Positions 39,828-50,994 of a stretch of 64,000 bases of DNA are shown one piece after another (position 1 is the stretch's first letter; each line of letters opens with the position of its first letter). Location of the stretch: NCBI RefSeq assembly GCF_002804105.1, contig NZ_CP024964.1, positions 372,001-436,000 on the forward strand, in the 5' to 3' direction. Position numbers and translations under genes: made by a program. Source of the stretch: Mesoplasma melaleucae (GTDB lineage Bacteria; Bacillota_I; Bacilli_A; Mycoplasmatales; Mycoplasmataceae). The notes beneath the pieces were generated by a model. It did no database searches. It saw nothing but the letters and a program-made list of their open reading frames with translations, and was not told the origin of the DNA.

Positions 39828-40800
39828 CTAATGATTAAACTTAAAATAATTATTTATTTTAAATACTCTTTGAGATAAAAAGTTAACTACATTTCTTAAA
39901 GTATATGTTGCTTTTTTAAAACCTAAAGGGGCTTTTAAAACATTACAAATATCTGTTTCAGCATACACACCAATATAGTTTTTTCCTGATTGAGGAATTA
40001 TCCCATCTCGATTGTATTTAAAGTAATCCATTATTTGTTTCGAAACATGCAAGCCAGTTTCTTTTAAAAAATGAATAAGTTTATCAGCCTTACCATTTTT
40101 AAATAGTTTTACACCAAATTTATATAAATATCAGTTACTAGATTCATACTTGTTCTTTCCTCGTACAAATAAATCTTTTAAATATTTAATTCCATGAAAT
40201 CGATCTAAATGAAATTCAGCATTCATTTCTCTAGCTATTTTTTTAACTCACTTAGCACCATCGCTACCAATTGTAATTTTTGCTTTTGAGAAATTTTCAT
40301 AGTATGTATTTGCTCAAAAATTAATTTTATTAATTGTATCTTGTCATTTTATTGGATTTTCTTTATTACCTATTATGTAAAAAACTCTTTTATTTTGTAA
40401 GACACCTCTTTTTCTAGTTTTAGATGATTTACTTTCTTTATATTCAACTCCAATATTAAAACTCACAACTCTGACTGAAAATTTAAATACTTTTCTATTT
40501 TTCCTATATTTTATATATCCATCATCCATATTAATGTACAAGTTGTGACATTTGTTAATTTTACTTTACTTTGAATTTTTAAAAGTTTACTTGAATTATC
40601 TATACTATTGAATATCCTACCTATTGTTGTTTCAGAAACATTAGCATAACCTAAAGTATCTATTACATCCTTGTAACGTTTTCCAGTTCCAATATAATCT
40701 AAAACCTTATTTTTTAAGCTAGGTAATATTCTTATATATTTTTCTAAACCTAAATGCTGATCTAAAAGATAAATAAATTTATTTTCTTTTACATAGGATT
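39828..40800 (-). mobile_element. ISLre2-type transposase remnant (UPF0236 family)
   Basis: The minus strand begins abruptly with YVKENKFIYLLDQHLGLEKY and GTGKRYKDVIDTLGYANVSE, shifts frame near 40545, and then runs open from MYINMDDGYIKYRKNRKVFK through AKITIGSDGAKWVKKIA, FHLDRFHGIKYLKDL and GVYAETDICNVLKAPLGF to a TAG at 39828. The DGAKW(V/I)K and LDRFHxxKYL motifs are hallmarks of the UPF0236/ISLre2 transposases common in Firmicutes and Mollicutes. The first 60 or so residues are missing, cut at about 40800 where another pseudogene ends. One frameshift plus the truncation make it inactive. Confidence 0.82.
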
Positions 40801-41437
40801 TTTAAGATTACCAGTTATTAATGCTTTAACCAAAGCATCAGCTCTTTTAACAATCAATTCAGACTCAATTTGAGCCATTAAAGCAGCTTTGTCGTAAAGT
40901 TCTGGGTTTGCATCTAAATAGTCTACAATAGGCTTAATATTTGCTTTTCATCATTTATTTTCAGCTGAAGGCAAACCGTCAACTAATATTCCATGTCCAA
41001 AAGTAAGCAAAGACAAAGGCCAAATATAAGGATCTTTTTTTGGTTCTTTTCATTGCTTTTCAGCAGGATAACCTTTATGGTGATAATCTCACGAATAACT
41101 TTCTCATATTGGGACTTTTGTATACTCAAATAATCAATGTTTTTCACATTTTTTATTATATTCGTTTTTCCCTGTGCCCTCTGCAATATTTCTTAAACGC
41201 TTTTAAATAAATGTCCAAATTTATATCTTCAGTTCAAAGATTTTCATTTTTAGCAAGTGCTAAATAAACAATCCAAGTTTTTGTTCTATTGTATCGTCAT
41301 AAAGTACCATAGCCATATTTTTCTTCATTTAATCAAAATTTCTTTTCGCTATCTTTAAAAGATTGATGAAATGCTTTATCTTCTTTTTTGTTTTCTAATC
41401 ATTTACCTAATCCATGATTTTCACATCCGATTTTTAC
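40789..41437 (-). pseudogene. Unknown accessory protein, probably from a mobile element
   Basis: Minus-strand frame without a usable start codon: IGCENHGLGKWLENKKEDKA, KYGYGTLWRYNRTKTWIVYL, then a frameshift near 41170 and HWLFEYTKVPIWESYSWDYH, WPLSLLTFGHGILVDGLPSA, ELIVKRADALVKALITGNLK, ending in a TAA that overlaps the truncated transposase. It is rich in Trp and Tyr. I recognise no family. It lies downstream of the conjugative-element membrane gene in the same direction, so it is likely from the same element. Confidence 0.5.
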
Positions 41438-41460
41438 ATTCTTTTATTATAAATATAATA

Positions 41461-42525
41461 TTACATAAGAGTTTTAATAGCCTTTTTAGCTTGCTTAGAT
41501 TCTTGTTTAGCAAGTTTTGTTTTTTGTTTTTTGTTTTTTGCTCTTTCAGCATTTTTTTCATGAAGTGCCATTCTTTTTTGACGATATTTATCAGTTTCAA
41601 TATTTTTTTTAAGTTTTGGTTGTTCGTTTAGTCTTTGTTCTGCAATTTGTTTTTGTTGTTTAAGTTATCTATTTTCTTTCAACCTCATATCAATATTTTT
41701 AGTTTTATCATTTAAAACATATTTAGTTTCTAAAGTGACATTCAAGTTCATTGCTACTTGTCGTTTTGTTTCAAATAATGGCTTAGCATTAATTATGTTA
41801 CCATCAGCATCAGTTTGTCTAAAACCAGATAGAGCGTTACTTGCTTTTTTGAATAGCACTAGTTTTAAGATTTTCTCAACATTTTCTAATTTTTTCTCTA
41901 GTAGCAACAGATTTATAAGATTTACTTTTGAATTTACTTGCAGCATATATAGTACCAACACCAATACCACCAGCAATTTTAGTACCAATTTTAATTCTAT
42001 TTTTTCAGTGTCTCAATGCATTTGTTAAAATGTTTTCTTCGCCAAGTGGTGCATTTTTTAACCCTCTACCACCTATACCTGGAACATTTCTACTAAGATT
42101 GCTTTTTCTTTTTTATTCTATTTGCTGTATTATACATTTCTGCAGCTTTTAAACCAATGTTTCTTGCTGCCATCATTCCAACTCCTGATGCTTTTACAAC
42201 TCCTTTTGCAGCTGACATTACATCTTTATCAATTGATCGTTTACCACCTGCAAATTGAGATGCTAAACTTGGACCAATAATTAAGAAACTTGCACCAGCT
42301 CAAATTATAACTAATAAGAATGCAGTATCTATCATTCCACCAGCTCCGCTTATAACATCACATGGATGAATTTTAATTAATGTATTTAATAAAATACCAA
42401 TTACTAAAAATATTGAAACTCCAATTGCCATAGATACAAATTTATTAATAATTTGTTCTTTTCATAGTTTTAAACGCGCTCCATCATCATTTACCATTGT
42501 AGCTGCAGCTAATGGTCATTTAATG
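41461..42525 (-). pseudogene. Membrane protein of a mollicute integrative conjugative element, truncated
   Basis: Minus-strand fragments begin inside the protein: KWPLAAATMVNDDGARLKLW, KEQIINKFVSMAIGVSIFLV, hydrophobic helices (IDTAFLLVIIWAGASFLIIG), SQFAGGKRSIDKDVMSAAKG, and a basic C-terminal tail ending in KQAKKAIKTLM. This arrangement (NDDG-containing segment, several membrane helices, Lys-rich tail) resembles the large transmembrane proteins encoded by mycoplasma and spiroplasma ICEs; the comparison is from memory. The 5' half is missing at about 42525, and at least two frameshifts lie near 42110 and 41900. Confidence 0.6.
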
Positions 42526-42638
42526 AATATTTTTTACAAGATAAAATTTCCAATTTAGATCAAAATGTGATAAAAAAACAATTACAATTAGAAGATATGA
42601 AATTTGAATATATTAAATTAACAGAAAAGGTGACCTAA
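42519..42638 (+). pseudogene. C-terminal stub of a lost gene upstream of a restriction-like cluster
   Basis: In frame with the stop at 42636 the sequence reads FNEYFLQDKISNLDQNVIKK followed by QLQLEDMKFEYIKLTEKVT, a helical end of some larger protein. Its stop overlaps the next start (TAATG), so it belonged to that operon. The rest of the gene was replaced by the conjugative-element fragment. Confidence 0.45.
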
Positions 42639-42967
42639 TGGAAATAAAAGAATTACAAAAAATTGTTATTAAGAATGACTACATACTTTTAAAAGAGAGT
42701 ACTGAAAAAAAATATTATATTTTTCGAAAATTGGATAAACAAATTAAAAATTTAAAAGATAGTAAAAATATAATAGTTAAAGAAGATGAAGAAGTAACAT
42801 ATCATTCAGCTGTTATTTTTGAAGAACAACAATATGAATCTTTAAAGGTTAACCAAAAGATAGATGAATCTTTTATGCTTAATTTATTTGATTTTATTTC
42901 TTCGAAGAAGTGAAGCATAAATGAAATGCTATGCTATATTAACTTAAAAAATGATTTTACAAAATAA
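42638..42967 (+). CDS. Small protein of a restriction-like cluster, unknown function
   Basis: An intact 109-residue protein (one TGA Trp). Start overlaps the stop of the upstream stub. The sequence is charged, with a beta-rich first part (DYILLKESTEKKYYIFRKLD) and a helical end (FMLNLFDFISSKKWSINEML). It overlaps the next gene by 17 bases, so the two are coupled. I recognise no family; context suggests an accessory subunit of the nuclease encoded downstream. Confidence 0.55.
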
Positions 42968-43358
42968 AAACATAATGGAATTAACTGAAATGAGAGGATT
43001 ATTTGCTGAGTTAGAATGCTGTATTAAATATAATTTAATACCTAGCAAAAACAATAATTCAATATTTGATTTTATTTTTGAAAGCAATGACATTGAAATA
43101 AAATCTTATTCTAAAGTAAAAAGAGATGTTATTTTATCTTATCAACAACTCACAAATAATTCAAAGGCAAAATTATTTTTAGTTGAAGTTATAGAGTCAT
43201 CAGAGGGTAAAACTATTTTTGAATTGTTTAAAAAGATCAACACTAAATATAAAAATAAATTTAAAGACATATATAAATATTCAGAATCAGCGCAGGAAAC
43301 TAAATTTTTAGCGACAAAAATAAATATAGTAGAAATGAAAAAGTTTCTAAAGGCTTAA
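42951..43358 (+). CDS. PD-(D/E)XK-like nuclease domain protein (DUF4420-like), short
   Basis: An intact 135-residue protein. GLFAELECCIKYNL followed by NSIFDFIFESNDIEIKSYSK and VILSYQQLTNN follow the layout of a PD-(D/E)XK core: a helix with Glu, then Asp on one strand and Glu-x-Lys (EIKS) on the next, followed by a QL motif. This resembles PF14390/DUF4420 proteins found in some restriction-like operons, but those are about twice as long, so this may be the N-terminal half or a compact version. It lies upstream of a Dam methylase pseudogene. If active without its methylase it would threaten the host, so activity is doubtful. Confidence 0.6.
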   Translation: MILQNKNIMELTEMRGLFAELECCIKYNLIPSKNNNSIFDFIFESNDIEIKSYSKVKRDVILSYQQLTNNSKAKLFLVEVIESSEGKTIFELFKKINTKYKNKFKDIYKYSESAQETKFLATKINIVEMKKFLKA

Positions 43359-43421
43359 AAATGCCTAAAAAACTAAAGATAAAGATGCAAAATTTTATTA
43401 TAATGTGGATGTGATTTAATT

Positions 43422-44249
43422 ATGAGTCTGAAACCAATATTAAAATGAGTAGGCGGAAAAAGAAGATTTATAAAGAAAATTGAAAAGCATATAGATAAAA
43501 CTGAAATTGAAAGATATATTGAACTATTTTTTGAATCTGGCGCTTTATTTTTTCATCTTGGTTTAAAAAAATCTATAATATCTGATTTGAATTTTAATTT
43601 AATGAATTTTTATAAAGTTTTAGCTAAAGAACCTTTAGAACTAAAAGAAGAAATTGATAAATTATTTAAAAATATTAATGTTGAAAATTACAAAATAATA
43701 AGAGAAACTTACAATGGATTGATAAAAGATAAAGATTATTCATTGAAAAAAGCTGCTTTTTTTTTAATAAAACTTCTTTTAACGGAATTTATAGAGTCAA
43801 TTCATCGGGAACGTTTAATGTACCTTTTGGAAAGAGAAAAACATATTTTATACCAGATGAAAAAGGCTTTTTAGAATATTCAAAGCTTTTAAAAAAACAC
43901 AAATTAAGTTAAAAAGTTTTGACAAAATAATAATTAAAGCTAAAAAAAATGATCTATTTATTTAGATCTTTCATATTTTCCAGATGAAGCATCAACTTTT
44001 ATTGGATATACAGATCCTCAATTTAATAAAGATAGACATAAAGAAATGGTTTTGTTATGTAAAAAAGTTGTAGAAAATGGTGCTAAAGTTTTAATATCAA
44101 ATTTCAATTCGAAACAATTTGAAAATATAATCATAAAAGTTTTTGGAGATTGTAACTATATAAAAGAAAAAATAGTAACTAATAGGAGTATAAATCCTAA
44201 TGCAAAAAACAAAAAAAGATTTTTAGAAACTTTATATATTCTAAAATAA
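43422..44249 (+). pseudogene. Dam-type DNA adenine methyltransferase, inactive
   Basis: MSLKPILKWVGGKRRFIKKI is the classic SAM-binding start of D12-class adenine methylases (LKWxGGKxxL). A frameshift in a T run near 43766 displaces FNGIYRVNSSGTFNVPFGKR, and stops follow near 43910. The catalytic (D/N)PPY motif reads DLSYFP at about 43970. The C-terminal VLLCKKVVENGAKVLISNFN is recognisable. Both the reading frame and the catalytic motif are damaged. It was presumably the modification partner of the nuclease-like gene upstream. Confidence 0.85.
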
Positions 44250-44319
44250 ATAAGTATAAAAGTGCATTTTGTTGTTTTTTTATTTATTAAAAGGAAAAAG
44301 AAAACTTATTAATTTATAA

Positions 44320-46302
<1,983 letters not shown>

Positions 46303-46317
46303 AAAGGAGGAATACAC

Positions 46318-49044
46318 ATGGCAAAAAAAATAGATAACTCAAATATTGAAGCTGAAAAAGGAATAATTAGTTATGCTTTAGAAGATTTAATGGGTGAACG
46401 TTTTGGTAGATATGCTAAATACATTATTCAAGAACGTGCATTACCAGATGCTAGAGATGGTTTAAAACCAGTACAAAGACGTATTCTATATGCAATGAAT
46501 GAGTTAAACCTAACTTTTGATAAACCATATAAAAAATCAGCGAGAATTGTTGGGGAAGTTATTGGTAAATACCACCCACACGGTGATACTTCAATTTATG
46601 ATGCAATGGTACGTATGAGTCAATGATGAAAATTGGAAATGCCACTAATTGATATGCAAGGTAATAACGGATCAATTGATGGTGATAGTGCTGCTGCGAT
46701 GCGTTATACTGAAACACGTTTAGCTAAAATCAGTGATTTAATGTTAGATGACATAAACAAAAATACTGTTAAGTTTGCACCTAACTTTGATGATAGTGAA
46801 AAAGAACCAACTGTTTTACCAAGTTATTTTCCAAATATTCTAGTTAATGGATCAACAGGGATTGCTGCTGGATATGCTACTAATATGCCTCCACACAATC
46901 TTGGTGAAATTATTGATGCAACAATTAAATTAATCAGAACTCCAAATATCAGAATTGATACAATTTTAGAAATTGTTAAAGGACCAGATTTTCCAACTGG
47001 GGGAATTGTACAAGGTCGTAATGGAATCAAAGATGCCTTTATGACTGGTAAAGGAAAAGTGATTGTTAGTTCAAAATGACATGAAGAAAATAATAACATT
47101 ATTATTGATGAAATTCCTTATGAAGTAGTTAAACAAGATTTAGTTAAAAAAATTGGAGATGTCATTGATGCTAACCCAGGATTAGGAATTTTAGAAGTAA
47201 GAGATGAAACTGATCGTAATGGATTAAGAATTGCAATTGATTTAAGTGATAAAGCTAATTTAGACACTGTAAGAAAATTCTTATTCAAATTAACTCCATT
47301 AAGTATTTCATATAACTATAACAATGTTGCAATCGTTAATTTACAACCTAAACAATTAGGAATTATTGATTTAATTCTTGCTTATATTGCTCACTATAAA
47401 GAAGTGTTTACATTTAGAACTCAATTTGATTTAAATAAGGCTGAAAAACGTTTAGAAATTATTTTAGGTTTAATTAAAGCAATGAGCATTTTAGACAAAG
47501 TAATCGCTGTCATTAGAAGTTCAACAAATAGAACTGATTCGATTGAAAACTTAATTACTAAATTTGTATTTTCTCAGCCTCAAGCAGCAGCGATTGTTGA
47601 TATGAGACTATACCGTTTAACTTCAACTGATGTGGTTAAACTGCAAAGTGAAAAAGATGAGTTAGATGTTAATATCGCTAACTTAAAAGCAATCTTAAAT
47701 AGTGAAGAAGTTTTAGATAATGAAATTATTAATCGTTTGAAAGAAGTTAAAAAACAATTCCCAACACCAAGAAGATCAGTTGTTGAAGATACAGTTGAAA
47801 ATCTAGATGTTGAACAAAAAGAAGTTTTAGTTGAAAAAGAATTTAATTTATGAATTTCAAAAGATGGATATCTAAAAGCTATTGAATCAAAAATTATTAA
47901 TAAAAATGATTCATCAGCATTTGGTAGAAAACCAAATGATATGTGAATTGGAGCTGGAGAAGTTAATAACTTACAACACTTAATCTTAATTACTAATAAA
48001 GGAACATACTATTCAATTCCTTTATACAAATTACCAATGAGTAAATGAAGAGACATTGGAGTGCATGTTAATACAATTGCTACTATGGTTCCAAGTGAAA
48101 CTATTGTTAGTGCATTTGTGGTTAAAGAATTTTCTGAAGCATTACAACAAATTTTAATTACAAGTAAAAATGGAAGTATTAAACGTATTCCTGTTAAGGA
48201 TTTAGAAACAAAAATCTTTACTCGTGCATTTAGAATTATGAAATTAGATGCAAGTGATGAAATTGTAAGTGCTAATTTAATTACTTCAAAAACTCGTACT
48301 TGTGGAATCATTACAAGAAATGGTTATGGAGTAAGATATCATATTGAAGATATTCCAATTCAAGGAACTAATTCAAAAGGAGTTAAAGCAGCTAATTTAA
48401 AAAAAGATTACATTGTAGCTGGTTTAGGATTAACAAGTGATGATTCAATTCTTTATATAACTGAAAAAGATGGTGTTAAAAAATTCAGAAATGAAGATTT
48501 ACCAATCTATATTCGCCCAAAACGTGGAGTAAGAATTTTACCAGAACGTAAACGTGGAACTGAATACATTATATTTGTTTTTAACTTTAATTCAAATAAT
48601 GAAAACATTATTAAAGCAATTGACACACAAGATATGTATCAAGAAGTTAACATCAATAAATATCGTCACATTGAATTATCAAGTGTAACTGGTGATTTTG
48701 ATGTAAAAGACTTAGCATTTGCAAGTTTAAGTGAAATTAATTTAGTTAAACCAAATGATATGCCACCAGGTGCTTTAAATGCTGATGATGATGCTGAAGG
48801 TTATGTATCTAAAGAAGAAATCAGAGCACGCCAAGAAGCTAATAAAGGTAAAGTATCAGCTAAAGTTTTGGTAAGTAAATCAGTTAAAGAAGAAAGTGAA
48901 AAACGGATTCAATCATTAACTGGTGGTTTAAGTGATTTATTAGGAGATATTTCTTCAGTATTAGGATCACCAAGTAAACCAAAACCTAAAAAAGAAATAA
49001 AAGATGAATTTCAATTAGATTTAAGTGATTTATTGGAGGAATAA
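46318..49044 (+). CDS. parC: DNA topoisomerase IV subunit A
   Basis: A 908-residue DNA-cleaving subunit. [17 protein letters not shown] and [19 protein letters not shown] mark the winged-helix region. The catalytic Tyr is Y130 in [28 protein letters not shown] is ParC-like (GyrA usually has a different loop). The C-terminal beta-pinwheel spans about residues 500-810 and is followed by a charged tail ending LDLSDLLEE. It lacks a GyrA-box as far as I can see. An intact partner of parE. Confidence 0.95.
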
Positions 49045-49045
49045 A

Positions 49046-50020
49046 ATGCAAACATCTGATTTAGAATTTATAGAATCGTATAAATATATACAGAATAAAA
49101 ACATTGAAGAGCATAATGTACGTTAAAAGATTCAATTGATTTTATTGATTCATGAGTAATTATTGATGAATTAGAATTACATAAATTAGTTAAATTTTTT
49201 GTTAGTAATTTTCAAAAAAAATTTAGGTTTGTTACCATTGCTTCTAAATAAAAATGATATAACTTTTATTATGAGCATTGCTTTCTTAAAACAAAATAAT
49301 GAAACTAAGTTTAAAAAAATATATTTTATTTTTTATTTAAACATTATTTTAAATAAAAACGATGATAGTTTTTTGATAATCAAACAAATTATAGGATTTT
49401 AAAAGAAATTATTTTTGAAAAAAAGATAAATGATAAAAATGATGTGTTATGTGAGTTATGTGAAAAAATGGAGTCACTTATAGAAAGTTTATTAAATCTT
49501 AATTATTTAAATGTTTTAAATTAAAGCAATATTTTTAATAAACTATCAATAATTGTAAAAAAGTAATTTATGACTGATTAGAAAATCAGTATAGTAATGA
49601 TTTAAATAATTTTATTATAAATCATGAAAATATTGATTGAATACTTAATTGTTTTTTAGCTAAAAATAAAAAAATGATATTGCAAATATTTTTTAAAAAT
49701 AGTAGAAATTTTTAAAAAAAAGTAGATAAAAATTTAGTTTTAGAATAAGTTTATATTTTAAAAAGAATATAAGAAAATTAAAAGAACATAAAATTAAAAA
49801 CTTGGAAAAAATAATATTAGATTTGGAAAAAAGAAGGTTTTAAATTCATAACAATTTGAATAGAATTCAATAATAAAAAGTATATAAATTTAACTAAAAA
49901 ATTGTTTGAAAATTGTATTTTAGAAGAAGAAGTAAAAAAGTTAGAAAAAGAACTTTTTAATTTAATTTTTAATACATGGAATTATGAACTTAAAAACTAT
50001 AAATATTTTTAATATCAATA
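49046..50020 (+). pseudogene. Unknown gene remnant after parC
   Basis: Starts one base after the parC stop with its own GGAGG: MQTSDLEFIESYKYIQNKNI. After a shift comes DSIDFIDSWVIIDELELHKL, then helical fragments such as FIMSIAFLKQNNETKFKKIY, NFIINHENIDWILNCFLAKN and LEEEVKKLEKELFNLIF in various frames. More than ten stops are present. The AT content and Lys/Asn-rich words suggest one large helical protein. No family is recognised. Confidence 0.45.
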
Positions 50021-50085
50021 AATTGGAAAGAAAAGAGAATAATATTTTTTCTGATTTTGGGAGTAAAACAAAGTTGGGGGTCTAC

Positions 50086-50112
50086 AAAAAGTGGGCATTC
50101 CCCACTTTTTTA
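50086..50112 (+). terminator. Strong terminator closing the parE-parC region
   Basis: AAAAAGTGGG-CATTC-CCCACTTTTT is a perfect 10-bp GC-containing stem with a T tail, far stronger than its surroundings. Confidence 0.85.
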
Positions 50113-50298
50113 TTTGTAATTGATATAGATAATTAGTGTCCTCTATTTTTGTATGCATGCAAAATACTCTTGAGAACCTGATTTAATACTTCTGTTAAAT
50201 TGGGTTTTTACTATATATCTATATCTTATATATTTATATAAATTTATTATCTATGTTAATTAAATTAATAAGTTTAAGAAAGGATATTTAAATAATTT
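50113..50298. other. AT-rich spacer without genes
   Basis: No ORF is seen. It holds a T/A-rich stretch of alternating TATA words that may contain promoters for the remnant downstream. Confidence 0.4.
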
Positions 50299-50814
50299 AT
50301 GAATATAGATTCAACAATATTTCTTACAAATATCAAAATTGAAGAAATAATATTTTTAGATTCTACATTTAATAAAAATAACAAGTGAATAAAAATTAAA
50401 TTTAGAAAAAAAGAAGTAAACACAAAAATAGATTACTTCTGAAGTTTTACAAAAGATAAAGAAACAATAGATAAGGTTTGAAAGCTGTAAAATGAAGGAA
50501 AAAAGAAATAATATATCTATTTCAATAAAATTTTGACCTAATAAAAAAAATAAATATTTACAAGAGTCTGATATATCCTATAAATTTTATTTGGTTGATA
50601 TAAAAGACGACAATAAGTAAAAAATATTTATATCCTTTAAGTACAAAAGATTATTACAGCTTAGAAACTTTAATTAGAAAATATACTTTTGAAACTATTT
50701 ATAAAATTTGTAATCAATTGAATAAGGAAATTATTAGTTCAAATATTTACTATAAAAAATATAATCTTGAAAAACCGATAAAAAACTGAACTATTCTTGA
50801 AGATGATCACTACT
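50299..50814 (+). pseudogene. Unknown gene remnant upstream of the intact helicase
   Basis: ATG 50299 follows AAAGGA and opens MNIDSTIFLTNIKIEEIIFL, then stops at 50488. Continuations in other frames read NISISIKFWPNKKNKYLQES, LYPLSTKDYYSLETLIRKYT and FETIYKICNQLNKEIISSNI, ending NWTILEDDHY. Three or four frame changes are needed. No family is recognised. Because it sits immediately before the PLD-helicase gene in the same direction, it may be a lost operon partner. Confidence 0.45.
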
Positions 50815-50994
50815 AAATTTTAAAACAAATTATTTCTGCAAATGGTAAGATAAAACTAAATTTGTTCTTTGTTATATTAAAAATAAAAATGGCAAAACTA
50901 AAGAAAGGACAAGTAATGAAAAAAGTAAAAGGTAATTTAATAATTAAAACTAAGTTATTTAAAAATATGAGAAAATAAACTAAAGGAAGCAACA

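Noticed and set aside
40983-41186. 67-codon minus-strand ORF in the mobile-element scar
   Set aside because: Its frame differs from the neighbouring fragments that read coherently (HWLFEYTKVPIWESYSWDYH); it is a shifted-frame shadow.
41371-41631. Phe-rich plus-strand ORF of 86 codons
   Set aside because: Low-complexity complement of the Lys-rich tail of the minus-strand ICE protein.
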